Assembly (NCBI GenBank): GCA_005502915.1
Contig: SCMT01000007.1
Location: 62,001 to 126,000 of the forward strand
DNA: 64,000 nt
Origin: Lysobacteraceae bacterium 2PB
GTDB taxonomy: Bacteria; Pseudomonadota; Gammaproteobacteria; Xanthomonadales; Xanthomonadaceae
Direction: 5' to 3'
Shown: piece after piece, positions 43,821-53,271 of the stretch
Numbering within the stretch: position 1 is the stretch's first letter
How the letters are laid out: each line of letters opens with the position of its first letter
Notes under the pieces: generated by a model
What the model saw: only the letters and a program-made list of their open reading frames with translations
Databases searched by the model: none
Told to the model about the DNA's origin: nothing
Made by a program: the position numbers and the translations under genes

Positions 43821-43923
43821 GACGAAGGCCGGATGGCGGGCCCTGTCGGGTGACCTTCGGCAGGCGTCGCGGTGCTGCGGCCCCGACTAGGCTGAGGGCT
43901 CACGTCCGTCCGGGGAAATCGCG

Positions 43924-46428
43924 ATGCGCAAGTCGTTGCTGTGGGTGTGGGGTGGGTTGCTGCTGAGTGGCCAGGTCGCGGCCCTGGACGGTGGTTACCT
44001 CACGCCGCCGGAGCCGCTGCTCAAGGTGATGCGCGCGCCGCCGCCGCCGGGGGCATCGCTCGACCCCACCGGTCGTACGCTGCTGCTGATCGACAACGAT
44101 CCGTACCCGGGCATCGAGCGCGTCGCCGAGCCCTACCTCAAGCTCGGCGGCGTGCGCATCGAGCCGCGGACCCATGCGCGCCACGATGTGTCCAGCGGCT
44201 ACGGCATCCGCACCTGCGTCGCAGGCTACCGGCTGGTGGACGTCGAGACCCGCAGGGAGCGCAAGGTCGTGCTGCCGGCGAAGGGCTGCGTCGGCGGCGC
44301 CGCGTGGTCGCCGGACGGCAAGCGCTTCGCCTTCGACACCACCGTCGACGACCACGTGCAGCTGTGGGTGGGCGATGTCGACAGCGGCAAGGTGCGGCAG
44401 ATCCAGGGCGTGCGCCTCAACACGATCCTCGGCGACACCCTGCAATGGGCCGGCGGCAGCGCGCGCCTGCTGGTGAAGGCGCTGCCCGCGAACCTCGGCC
44501 CGGCGCCGAAGCAGTCGCCGGCCGTGGCCGGGCCGAAGATCAGCGAGGCGATCGCCGGCAAGGGCGAAAGCAGCACCTACGAGGCCCGCGACACCCTGGG
44601 CAATCCGCACGACGAAGCCTTGTTCGATCACTACGTCACCGCGCAGCTGGTGCGCGTCGACCTGCCGTCCGGCAAGGTCGTGCGACTCGGCAAGCCCGGC
44701 CCGATCGCCGGCGTGGACATGGCGCCCGACGGCGTGCACGCGCTGGTCGAGACCCTGCAGCGCCCGTATTCCTACGTGACCACCTACCAGCGTTTCGCGC
44801 GCAGCGTGGACGTGCTGGACATCGACAGCGGTCGCATCACCCACATCGCGAAGTTGCCCGTCGCCGATCGCGTGCCGGTGCGCGGCGTGCCCGAAGGCCC
44901 GCGCGACCACGGCTGGGTCGGCAGCGAGCCGGCCACGCTGGTCTGGCCGGAGGCGCTGGACAAGGGCGACTGGAAGGTCGAGGTGCCGCAGCGCGACAGG
45001 CTGATGCGCCTGCGCGCGCCGTTCACCGGCCAGCCGGAGGAGATCGCGCGCACCGCGCAGCGTTTCGCCGGGCTGATGCCGCTGGAGGCGTCCAGCGAGG
45101 CGCTGCTGACCGAGTTCGATGCCAACAAGCGCTGGATCCGCATCGCGCGCATGGACCTCGCCGCGCCCGCGACGCCGCCGGTGACGGTGTGGGAATACTC
45201 GATGGACGAGCGCTACCGCAATCCGGGCTCGCCGCTGTTCAAGGTGCTGCCCAGTGGCGGCGTGGTCGTGCGCCGCGACGGCGATGCGGTGTTCCTGCGC
45301 GGCAGCGGCGCGACCGAGAAGGGCGACCGCCCGTTCCTCGATCGCCATGACCTGAAGACTGGCGAGACCCGCCGCCTGTTCCGCAGCGCGCCGGATGCCT
45401 TCGAACGCGTCGCCACGGTGTCCGACGACGGCCAGCGTCTGTACACGCTGCGCGAAACCCCGAAGGATCCGCCGAACCTGTTCGTGCGCACGCTCGGCGC
45501 GCCGGTCGCCGATGCCGCCGCAGGCGAGGCGGTCGTCGCCTCCGTGCCGCAGCAGGTCACGAACTACGTCGACCCGACCCCGGAAGTGCGCGGCATCCAG
45601 CGCCAGCTGGTCACCTACAAGCGCAAGGACGGCGTCGACCTGTCGTTCACGCTCTACCTGCCGCTGGGCTACCAGGAAGGCACACGCGTTCCGGCCGTGC
45701 TCTACGCCTACCCAGCCGATTTCGCTGACCCGAGCAAGGCCGGGCAGGTCACCGGGTCGCAGCAGACCTTCACCCGCTTCCCCGAATACCGCCTGCTGCT
45801 GCTCGCCGGCTACGCGATCATCGACAACACCTCGTTCCCGATCGTCGGCGACCCGCGCACCGCGTACGACACCTACCTGCAGCAGCTCGTCGACAACGCG
45901 CAGGCGGCGGTCGACAAGGCCGTCGAGCTGGGCGTGGTCGATCGCGAGCGCATCGGCGTCACCGGCCACAGCCACGGCGCGCTGATGACCGCCAACCTGC
46001 TCGCGCATTCCGACCTGTTCCGCGCCGGCGTCGCCAGCAGCGGCGGCTACAACAAGACGCTCACGCCTTTCGGTTTCCAGAACGAGCGCCGCTCGCTGTG
46101 GAACGCCAAGCGCGTCTACGAGGAAGCTTCGACCTACTACTACGCCGACAAGGTCGACGAGCCGCTGCTGATCGTGCACGGCGAGGACGATGCCAACCCG
46201 GGCACCGAGCCGGTGCAGTCGCCGAAGCTCTTCCAGGCCATCCGCGGCAACGGTGGCACCGCGCGACTGGTGATGCTGCCCTATGAGCCGCACTGGTACA
46301 CCGCGAAGGAAACCAACGAGCACTTCGCCGCCGAAATGCTGATGTGGTTCGACCGCTGGGTGAAGAACGCGCCGCCCAGGAGCGCGCCGCCCGCGAGCGC
46401 GCCGCCGCGCGAGGCGAAGCAGCCCTGA
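43924..46428 (+). CDS. Secreted S9 peptidase, glutamyl endopeptidase-like
   Basis: An 834-residue prolyl-oligopeptidase-type serine peptidase with a signal peptide (LLWVWGGLLLSGQVAAL). A beta-propeller domain (about residues 60-560) precedes the alpha/beta hydrolase. The catalytic triad is S683 in GHSHGAL, D756 in HGEDDAN and H790 in YEPHWYT. The arrangement resembles the S9D (CGEP) group that cuts after glutamate. The tail is Ala/Pro-rich. It is followed by a hairpin shared with the convergent gene. Confidence 0.88.
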   Translation: MRKSLLWVWGGLLLSGQVAALDGGYLTPPEPLLKVMRAPPPPGASLDPTGRTLLLIDNDPYPGIERVAEPYLKLGGVRIEPRTHARHDVSSGYGIRTCVAGYRLVDVETRRERKVVLPAKGCVGGAAWSPDGKRFAFDTTVDDHVQLWVGDVDSGKVRQIQGVRLNTILGDTLQWAGGSARLLVKALPANLGPAPKQSPAVAGPKISEAIAGKGESSTYEARDTLGNPHDEALFDHYVTAQLVRVDLPSGKVVRLGKPGPIAGVDMAPDGVHALVETLQRPYSYVTTYQRFARSVDVLDIDSGRITHIAKLPVADRVPVRGVPEGPRDHGWVGSEPATLVWPEALDKGDWKVEVPQRDRLMRLRAPFTGQPEEIARTAQRFAGLMPLEASSEALLTEFDANKRWIRIARMDLAAPATPPVTVWEYSMDERYRNPGSPLFKVLPSGGVVVRRDGDAVFLRGSGATEKGDRPFLDRHDLKTGETRRLFRSAPDAFERVATVSDDGQRLYTLRETPKDPPNLFVRTLGAPVADAAAGEAVVASVPQQVTNYVDPTPEVRGIQRQLVTYKRKDGVDLSFTLYLPLGYQEGTRVPAVLYAYPADFADPSKAGQVTGSQQTFTRFPEYRLLLLAGYAIIDNTSFPIVGDPRTAYDTYLQQLVDNAQAAVDKAVELGVVDRERIGVTGHSHGALMTANLLAHSDLFRAGVASSGGYNKTLTPFGFQNERRSLWNAKRVYEEASTYYYADKVDEPLLIVHGEDDANPGTEPVQSPKLFQAIRGNGGTARLVMLPYEPHWYTAKETNEHFAAEMLMWFDRWVKNAPPRSAPPASAPPREAKQP

Positions 46429-46455
46429 CCTCTCCGGGCGAACATCGTCCGCTAC

Positions 46456-46485
46456 AGCGGCAGCGCATGCCCGTGCGCTGCCGCT
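46456..46485. terminator. Hairpin between convergent genes
   Basis: A perfect 12-bp stem (46456-46467 with 46474-46485), loop TGCCCG, lies between two convergent stops. No T-run follows on either strand. Confidence 0.6.
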
Positions 46486-46490
46486 CGCGA

Positions 46491-47555
46491 TCAACGCCCC
46501 AGCACCGCCTCTGCATCGACCACTTCGACATCGCTCATCTGGCGTGCCCACTGGTCGTACCAGGGCTTGTGCGATGAGCCCACGATGTTCAGGACGCGGA
46601 TGCCCGGCGTGCGGCTGCTGGCTGCGCGGATGTTCGCGATCATGCGCAGGTTGCGCGTGTCCCACCAGCCGGCATATTGGCGGCCGTACGCCTTCGGGTG
46701 CGGGTCGGCAAGCGCGCCGCCGAAATCGAGCTGGTTGATCTCTTCGACCGCGCGGGGCGCGTTCATGGCGCGGTAGTAGGCCAGCAGGCTGTCGCCATCG
46801 CGTACCGCCTTGTCGAGGGCCATCAGTCGCTGCCAGCCGGGCGGAAGCACGGCGGCGGCATAGCGTGCCTGCGCCCAGGCCTCGAAGCTCGGATCGTCCT
46901 GGGCGATGGCCGCATCGCTGGTGTGATCATCGACGGCATGCAGCCGGTCCAGCCCGACGCTGGCAGCGACTTCGGCGGCGATGTCGATGCTTTCGTTCAT
47001 GCGACCGGAAGAACGCGACAGGCGCCTGGCCGCATCCTGGCTGAGCGTGTCGCCTGCGCGGCGCTCGTGGGGCGGGAGGCGCAGCCACTGCACGCTGGCG
47101 GAGCCCGGCTCGCCTGCGGCCAGGAACAGCATCGCCAATTGCCGGCGCTGCGCGGGCGAGGGCACGCCGGGCAGGTTCGCGAGCAATGCCTCGGCGCGGG
47201 TTTCCGCGTCGGCCTGGTTCAATCCGAGGCTGCGCTGGTAGGGCGTGGCGTCTTCGCAGTAGGTGTCGTAGGCCCTGGCGTACTGCGCCGGGCGCGTGCG
47301 CATCATCTCGCACTGCGCGCCGGACAGGTTCTCGATGGTGATCAGTTGCGGCCGCCAGGCGATGAGCCGTGCCCGCAGGGGGTCGAGCCAATCGCTCCGC
47401 CACTGCCCGCTTTTCTCCGACAGATGCGTGCTGCCCAGCGTCAGCCACTGCGTGAGTGGACCTGCCACGGTCGGTTGTGCGCCGAGCGGCGGCGCGAAGT
47501 CCGCATGGGCGGGGGAAAGGACGGCAGCGAGCAGGAGCGGGAGGAGGAGGCGCAT
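46491..47555 (-). CDS. DUF5694 (TraB-like) secreted protein
   Basis: A 354-residue protein with a signal peptide (LLLPLLLAAVLSPAHA). The segment VLNIVGSSHKPWYDQWARQM near the C-terminus and the SGAQCEMMRTRPAQYARAYD stretch fit DUF5694, which is related to the TraB/ChaN fold. Its activity is unknown. ATG 47555 (MRLLLPL) has GGAA about eight bases upstream; an ATG 30 bases earlier has no site. Confidence 0.7.
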   Translation of the reverse strand: MRLLLPLLLAAVLSPAHADFAPPLGAQPTVAGPLTQWLTLGSTHLSEKSGQWRSDWLDPLRARLIAWRPQLITIENLSGAQCEMMRTRPAQYARAYDTYCEDATPYQRSLGLNQADAETRAEALLANLPGVPSPAQRRQLAMLFLAAGEPGSASVQWLRLPPHERRAGDTLSQDAARRLSRSSGRMNESIDIAAEVAASVGLDRLHAVDDHTSDAAIAQDDPSFEAWAQARYAAAVLPPGWQRLMALDKAVRDGDSLLAYYRAMNAPRAVEEINQLDFGGALADPHPKAYGRQYAGWWDTRNLRMIANIRAASSRTPGIRVLNIVGSSHKPWYDQWARQMSDVEVVDAEAVLGR

Positions 47556-47770
47556 CGTGGTATTCCGGATCGAAGTGACATGCATGGCGGGTCGCCAGGC
47601 ATGGCCGTCGTGGCGCACCCAGATTGGCGGGGATGCCGATGGCAGGCGCGGTTCATCCGTGCGAAACGGGAGTCCGACGGACGCAAACCGCGAAAACGGG
47701 CGTCGAAGTCGGCGTCGCGATGCGCGGCTGCGCGCGTTCGTGATCGACGCATCGGGGCCGCCGCTGCGAA

Positions 47771-48547
47771 TCAGCGATCCAGCCAGTCGCGCAAGGCGCC
47801 GGCACGCTCCTGGCTGACGGTGCAGTCTTCGTCCAGAGGCGGGATCAGGCGCAGTTCGAGCTTGCCCTTGAAGCCGCGCTCGATCCGCGCGATGGCGTCG
47901 GCACGCGCGAGCACCTGGCGGTTGAGACGGAAGAACTGTTCGGGATCGAGCGTCTGTTCCAGTTCGTCCAGGCTTTGCGAAACCGGATATGCCCGGCCCG
48001 CGCGCGTGACCACGCGCACCACCAGGGCCTTGTGGAAATACGCCACGTCTTCCAGCGGCAGGGACACGAGGGTTTCGCCCGATTGCACCAGCATCCGTTT
48101 GCGGAACTGCTGCGCCTGGCTGAAATGACGTCTTGCGGCCTGCGTGTCGGGCAGCGCGGCCGTGCTGCCGGCATCGCGCAGCCGACGCCATTTCGCCAGG
48201 GCGGAGGCCAGCCGCGCAGGACGGATCGGCTTGAGCAGGTAGTCGATGCCGAAGGCTTCGAACGCCTGCAGGGCGAACTGGTCGTAGGCGGTGGTGAAGA
48301 TCACCGGCGTCGTCGGCGGCAGGGCGTCGAAGATCTCGAAGCACAGGCCGTCGGCCAGGTGCACGTCCATGAAGATCAGCGATGGTGCGGGCGGCTGCGC
48401 CAGGCGTGCGACCGCACCGGCGATCGTGGCGACCGCCGGTTCCAGCTGCAGTTCCGGTGCGTAGTCGGCCAGCAGCGCGCGCAGGGTGTCGGCCGCGATG
48501 GGCTCGTCTTCGACGATCAGTGCGTGGATGGGGGCGGTGTCGCGCAT
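47771..48547 (-). CDS. LytTR-family response regulator
   Basis: A 258-residue two-component regulator. The receiver domain has the phospho-acceptor D61 in LIFMDVHLADG and the lysine in DYLLKPIRP. The C-terminal 110 residues form a LytTR DNA-binding domain (FHKALVVRVVTRAGRAYPVS and FRLNRQVLARADAI). Its start overlaps the histidine-kinase gene by 31 bases, so the pair is one operon. Its targets are not visible. Confidence 0.92.
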   Translation of the reverse strand: MRDTAPIHALIVEDEPIAADTLRALLADYAPELQLEPAVATIAGAVARLAQPPAPSLIFMDVHLADGLCFEIFDALPPTTPVIFTTAYDQFALQAFEAFGIDYLLKPIRPARLASALAKWRRLRDAGSTAALPDTQAARRHFSQAQQFRKRMLVQSGETLVSLPLEDVAYFHKALVVRVVTRAGRAYPVSQSLDELEQTLDPEQFFRLNRQVLARADAIARIERGFKGKLELRLIPPLDEDCTVSQERAGALRDWLDR

Positions 48548-49587
48548 GGGAACAATCCGATGTCGACGGCGAACGTGCCGTCGTCGCGGGTGATGCGGAT
48601 GCCGTCGGCGCCCAGCAGTCGATAGCGCTGGTCGAGGTTCGACAGGCCGGTGCCGGCGCCGGGGTTGGCGCTCTGGCGGGGTTTGATGTCGTTCGTGATC
48701 GCGATGCCCGTCGCGCTGCGTCGCACGCGCACGACCAGCGGATCGTCTTCGCGGGTCCTGTTGTGGCGGATCGCGTTCTCGATCGGCACCTGCAGGCTCA
48801 TCGGCGGCAGTCGCCGCTGAAGCAGGTCGTCCATCGGTTCGATCTCGATCCGCAATCCCCGGCCGTGCCGGGCTTCCAGCAGGGCGCGATACGCGTCGAT
48901 GAAGGCCAGTTCCTGCGCCAGCGGCACCAGGTCGCGCTCGCTGTGCCCCAGCGCATAGCGCAGCACGTCGCCCAGTTCGATCAACAGCGCACGCGCCGAT
49001 GCCGGGTCCTGCGCGATCAGTCCGTGCACGGCATTGAGGCTGTTGAAGAGGAAATGCGGGTTGATCTGCGCCTTCAGCGCATCCAGCTCGGCGCGCAGCA
49101 CCATCGCCTGCAATTGCTTCGCATCGCGCTGCGCCCGCTGCAGGCCGGCGTGGAAGTCCAGGGTGATGTGCAGGGCGCTCAAGGCCACTGCGAGCACCAG
49201 GGCGGCGAGGGCGCTGAGGGCGATGTGCGGCCAGGCGATGGCATCGTTCGATCCCTGCTCGATCTGGTATTGCTTGAGCGGGATGTAGATGGCGAGCATG
49301 TAGACGATCGCGATGGCGACCGACCCGCCCAGTTGCCAGGCCAGTCGCGCCCCGGTCCGCGCATGCCATGGCCAACGGCGGTCAAGGCGGCGGGCGTAGA
49401 ACCTCAGCCCTTCGCTGAGCACGGCCACGAAAGCGACGAAGCCGAGCACGATCCCCGGCGAAAGCCCGGGGGGTTCATCGAACAGGCTGGAGACCCAGAG
49501 CGTGACGTAGACGAGCACGGCGACGACCGCCGGATAGACCACCCGGGCGATGCCTTCGATGCGAGGGAGGCGGTCGGATGCGTTCAC
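48517..49587 (-). CDS. LytS-type sensor histidine kinase
   Basis: A 356-residue membrane kinase. Four hydrophobic helices occupy residues 15-141; the phospho-accepting histidine is H178 in INPHFLFNSLN; the ATP-binding part has PIENAIRHN and GTGLSNLDQRYRLLG. The start is GTG 49587, with no strong ribosome site, so a different start is possible. It pairs with the overlapping LytTR regulator. The signal sensed is unknown. Confidence 0.88.
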   Translation of the reverse strand: MNASDRLPRIEGIARVVYPAVVAVLVYVTLWVSSLFDEPPGLSPGIVLGFVAFVAVLSEGLRFYARRLDRRWPWHARTGARLAWQLGGSVAIAIVYMLAIYIPLKQYQIEQGSNDAIAWPHIALSALAALVLAVALSALHITLDFHAGLQRAQRDAKQLQAMVLRAELDALKAQINPHFLFNSLNAVHGLIAQDPASARALLIELGDVLRYALGHSERDLVPLAQELAFIDAYRALLEARHGRGLRIEIEPMDDLLQRRLPPMSLQVPIENAIRHNRTREDDPLVVRVRRSATGIAITNDIKPRQSANPGAGTGLSNLDQRYRLLGADGIRITRDDGTFAVDIGLFPCATPPPSTH

Positions 49588-49909
49588 GGACGGGCCGGCG
49601 AGAGGAGGGCCGCAATGGTCGGGTGCCCTTGCCGTTTTGCCAAGCACGCTGCTTCGAAACAGGCGATTCGACCTGCGAAGCGGGACGGAGGCGTGCCGAA
49701 GCCACGCAGGCCGCTTGCTGCCATCTGATGTTCTGGTCCTTGATGACGTCGCGCAGGCGCAGGCGCAGGTCGCGGCGCGCCGGATCGAGGTAATGCGGAT
49801 CGGCGACGATGCGCTGGAAGCAGGTCGGGTGGCCGTCCGGACCGGAGGCTGCGGTGCATGATGGTCCGGCTGTCTTCGCGACAGCCGGACCGTGCCACTC
49901 AGATGGACA
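49588..49909. other. Gap with a possible gene remnant
   Basis: This 322-base gap lies upstream of the kinase gene. On the - strand, 49862 to about 49735, a frame with high GC at third positions encodes a peptide with RDLRLRLRDVIKDQNI and no start or proper end; it may be the remnant of a gene. A 12-bp hairpin (49863-49874 with 49880-49891) behind the protease stop interrupts it upstream. No other gene is seen. Confidence 0.35.
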
Positions 49910-51313
49910 TCACTCGCGCTTCGTGGACAGTGTGGCCACGTACGAACCGCTGGAACCCTGCGTGCCGAACGCGCCGCCAGCGTCCACGTCCCACCAGCCG
50001 ACCTGGGTGAAGCCCGAGGGCGTGATCGGCGTGGAGCCGTTCGAAGCGAACAGCGCGACATCGGTCAGGCAGGCGCCCTGGCCTGTCGCGGCGGGGGTCG
50101 TGTACAGGCCCATCATGTATTCCTGCCACTGCCCGTTGAGGTTGCCGACGCCACCGCCCTTGTCCATGTCCCACATGCCGCGATAGCTCCAGCTGGGCGC
50201 GATGCTGCCGGGTACGGTGCTGCCGGCCGAGCTGTACAGGCCGATGCCGCCGACGCAGGTGGCCGACGCGCTGGGCAACTGCCTGCGCACGTACAGTGCC
50301 GTCATGAAGCTGCCGGTGGTGCCGAACGTGCCCTGTGCACCCCCCTTGTCGACATCCCAGTAACCGACCAGCGAATAGCCGGCCGGGCCGGCAGGTGCGG
50401 TGCCGCCGTTGGATGCGACGAGCACCACATCGGTGATGACCGTGCCGGTGCTGCCGCCGCCGATCAAGCCGTTGATCCAGTCGGTCACGGCCACGGTTTC
50501 CGAGTACACGCCGTAATAGTTCGGTCGTGCGCAACCCAGTCCGTAGCTCACGACGCCGATGCTGTAGATCGAACCGTTGTAGGGCGCGATCAGCGGGCCA
50601 CCGCTGTCGCCCTGGCACGAGTCCTGCCCGCCGGCGGCAAGCCCGGCGCAGATCGACACGGCAGGGTTGAGTCGCAGGCCGCCAGCGGCGGAGCTGCCGT
50701 TGTAGGACGCGGCGCAGGTCGTGTCCGACACGACCGGAACCGTGACTTCGCGCAGGCTCGTCGTGCCGCTGCCGCCTTCCGAGGTCGCGCCCCAGCCCAG
50801 CGTGGTCACCGGGTCGCCCGGCTTCGCCACGGCCTGCATGACGGTAGCGTCGGGCAGTCGGGCGCGGATCAGGTTGGCGGGGAACACGCCGTTGATGCGG
50901 ATCAGCGCGAAATCGTAGCTGTAGCTGCCGGCGCTGGAGTTGATGGCATAGTTCGGATGCTGGATGTACTGCGCGACCGAATAGGCCGTCTGGCTGCCGG
51001 TGTTGTTGGAGCCTGCCCAGACCGTGCTCTGGGGGCCGCAATGCGCGGCGGTCAGGACCCAGCTGTCGGCGATGATGGTGCCGCCGCATCCGGAGGTGCG
51101 CACGGTGAACGAGCGATCACCCACGGCGGGGATGCCGCCGACGATGCGTCCACTGCGTTGCTTGCCGAACGCCTGGCTGGTCTTCCACGTTCCGGCGTCG
51201 CGATCGATGCGGGGTTTCGGCCCGGCAGCCATCGCGACGGACGCGGTGGCCAGCAGGGCGATCGCCATGGTGCCGGCAGCGAGGTGAAGCTGCTTCTTGC
51301 AACCCTGTGTCAT
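49910..51313 (-). CDS. Secreted trypsin-like protease with three C-terminal repeats
   Basis: A 467-residue S1 peptidase with signal peptide (likely cut after residue 29) and a propeptide released at R56/I57 (RIVGG). The triad is H91, D134 and S237 (CQGDSGGP). D231, six residues before the serine, predicts cleavage after Arg/Lys. Three repeats of about 50-60 residues (roughly 290-345, 350-405, 415-467) follow, each with WDxDxGG in a beta-rich setting, probably a binding module. ATG 51313 has AAGGAG eight bases upstream. Signs of extracellular use, as in Lysobacter proteases. Confidence 0.88.
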   Translation of the reverse strand: MTQGCKKQLHLAAGTMAIALLATASVAMAAGPKPRIDRDAGTWKTSQAFGKQRSGRIVGGIPAVGDRSFTVRTSGCGGTIIADSWVLTAAHCGPQSTVWAGSNNTGSQTAYSVAQYIQHPNYAINSSAGSYSYDFALIRINGVFPANLIRARLPDATVMQAVAKPGDPVTTLGWGATSEGGSGTTSLREVTVPVVSDTTCAASYNGSSAAGGLRLNPAVSICAGLAAGGQDSCQGDSGGPLIAPYNGSIYSIGVVSYGLGCARPNYYGVYSETVAVTDWINGLIGGGSTGTVITDVVLVASNGGTAPAGPAGYSLVGYWDVDKGGAQGTFGTTGSFMTALYVRRQLPSASATCVGGIGLYSSAGSTVPGSIAPSWSYRGMWDMDKGGGVGNLNGQWQEYMMGLYTTPAATGQGACLTDVALFASNGSTPITPSGFTQVGWWDVDAGGAFGTQGSSGSYVATLSTKRE

Positions 51314-51535
51314 TCCTGAAATCTCCTTTTCGGAATTCTTGATGGGCATGAAGGATGGGCCGTGCGTCGGCGACGTGTGCATTGCGCTCCGGACGGAATC
51401 GATGCGTCGTGGCGCCTGCGGCCCGGGCGGATTGTATGCGCGGCAGGTGACCGGTCAATGCATTCGCAAGGCGAGATCACGCGACGCTTTGCAGCGATTG
51501 GCGCCATGCCGCATCGCAGCGCTGATCGATGATCG

Positions 51536-52072
51536 TCAGGTGAATGAGATCGCTGCGATCGGCCGTCGATACCTGTCGGAAATGACAGGATCGTGCACGC
51601 GATGCGTGCCTTCCGTGCCCCGCATGAAACGCTGACGTCCGCGGCTGCCGGTCACCGTCTGGCGGGTCGCCTTGTTGCGCGCAGACCATGCGTCCCAATA
51701 GGCGGTCGCCGCTGCATCCAGCTGCGACAGCGTGATCGCTTCGCCGGCGTCCAGCGACAGCGTGGCGGTGTCGTAGCGCAATGCGAGCACGCCTTCGGCG
51801 CAGGACAGTGTGAGCGGGTCGCCTGGCTCGGCGCTGAGTATCTCGGGCGAGAGTGTGGCGATGTCCGAGAAGTCCGATACTTCAGGTTCGTGATACGGCC
51901 TGAAGGTGAGCTGCGAACAGCCCGAAAGATGCACGACGAAACCTGTACCTTCCCCCGGGAACCCCTTGCGCAGATAGTCGATGCGCACATGCAGCGAAAC
52001 ATCGCCCGGCAGCGTGCCTTCGATGCGCTCGATCGTGCCGTCGTGAAGCAGGTTCCAGAGCGTCGGGTCCAT
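51536..52072 (-). CDS. Hypothetical protein
   Basis: A 178-residue protein with no signal peptide. It opens MDPTLWNLLHDGTIERIEG and has LPGDVSLHVRIDYLRKGFPG, a beta-rich pattern of the kind seen in small accessory or immunity-like proteins. No family is recognised. AGGAG lies 11 bases upstream of the ATG. It sits among other poorly conserved genes and could be a mobile addition. Confidence 0.55.
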   Translation of the reverse strand: MDPTLWNLLHDGTIERIEGTLPGDVSLHVRIDYLRKGFPGEGTGFVVHLSGCSQLTFRPYHEPEVSDFSDIATLSPEILSAEPGDPLTLSCAEGVLALRYDTATLSLDAGEAITLSQLDAAATAYWDAWSARNKATRQTVTGSRGRQRFMRGTEGTHRVHDPVISDRYRRPIAAISFT

Positions 52073-52178
52073 GGTGTGTTCACTCCTGTCCTTCCCGAAG
52101 ACTGCAAGGGTGGCGTAAGTACACGAACGTCCGATCCTGGTGCGGCGTATCAGGGCATGGCATGTCTGGAGCCATGGT

Positions 52179-52793
52179 TCAACTCCCCCGATGTGCCGGC
52201 AGGCTCAGCTTCCAGCGGATCGCCGCGCCGCGCAAAGCGAACCCCGCGATGACGCCGATCGCTGCCGGCCAGGGCGTGGACAAGCCGGCGCTCGCCAGGC
52301 CGACGTACAGCGCGGAGGCGACGAGCGCTGCGGTCACGTACAGCTCGTGCCGCATCAGGATGGAGGGCACGCCGACCGTGATGTCGCGGATGACGCCACC
52401 GATGCAGGCGGTGATGACGCCGGCGGCGATGGCGGACACGGGCGACACGCCGAAGCTCAGCGCCTTGCTCGCGCCATACACGGCATACGCCGCCAGCCCG
52501 GCGGCATCGAACCATTCCAGCGCGCGTTCCGGCCACCAGCGCAGCGGCACGAGCCAGGCCGCGATCGCGACGGCCACGCACAGCAGGATCGGTGTCGGGT
52601 CCTGCATCCAGAACACCGGTGCGTCGATGAGGATGTCGCGCAGCGTGCCGCCGCCGACGGCGGTGACGATGGCGAAGAAGCATGCGCCGACGAAATCGAC
52701 GCGCTTGCGGACCGCCACGAGCACGCCGGACACCGCGAAGACGGCGAGTCCGGCGATGTCGAGCCAGGGGAGAAGCAGTCCTAGTTCGTGCAT
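52179..52793 (-). CDS. TRIC-family membrane channel
   Basis: A 204-residue protein with seven hydrophobic helices, and two copies of a glycine-rich motif: AIVTAVGGGTLRDILID and GVITACIGGVIRDITVGVP. This is the YadS/TRIC fold, a trimeric cation channel. Its ion and role in bacteria are not settled. No ligand site can be read. Confidence 0.9.
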   Translation of the reverse strand: MHELGLLLPWLDIAGLAVFAVSGVLVAVRKRVDFVGACFFAIVTAVGGGTLRDILIDAPVFWMQDPTPILLCVAVAIAAWLVPLRWWPERALEWFDAAGLAAYAVYGASKALSFGVSPVSAIAAGVITACIGGVIRDITVGVPSILMRHELYVTAALVASALYVGLASAGLSTPWPAAIGVIAGFALRGAAIRWKLSLPAHRGS

Positions 52794-52851
52794 GGCAGTG
52801 ATCCGTAGGAATGGTTCGTCATGGTGCCGCTCGCTTTGCTCGTCTGTTTCA

Positions 52852-53271
52852 CTATCCGCGCTTGGCGCGTACGCGCCTCAACGCCTCAAGCGCAAGGTAT
52901 CCATCGGACATGCCCACGCCCGGGACATGCTGACTCACGGATGTGGATGTCGTCACGTCCTCGATGGTCGAGTATTCGAGGCGACCGGAACCGTCGAGCG
53001 GTCGAGCGCCATAGACTTCATCCGCGACGAAGCGGATGAAGCGCCCGTCTGCGGTCAGCCAGAGGCCGGAGTGAGCCCAGCAGCCCTGGTCCGGGACCGA
53101 CTTCAATTCGACCAGGACACCGTCATGCGAGTCCAGCGCGTACGTGGCAAGCAGGGCACGCAGCCATTCGTATCGCTCCGGATGACCCGCACAATCCCGG
53201 GCGATGTCGATCATGGCTTCCAGCCGACTGCTCGCCTGCTGCTGCACGTTCTGCTGTCGGCGTCTGCTCAT
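52852..53271 (-). CDS. Hypothetical protein coupled to the HTH-citrate synthase gene
   Basis: A 139-residue soluble protein beginning MSRRRQQNVQQQASSRLEAM. No family or motif is recognised. It overlaps the stop of the HTH-citrate synthase gene by four bases and lies downstream on the same strand, so the two are likely translated together. It may be an accessory factor; this is inference. Confidence 0.5.
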   Translation of the reverse strand: MSRRRQQNVQQQASSRLEAMIDIARDCAGHPERYEWLRALLATYALDSHDGVLVELKSVPDQGCWAHSGLWLTADGRFIRFVADEVYGARPLDGSGRLEYSTIEDVTTSTSVSQHVPGVGMSDGYLALEALRRVRAKRG

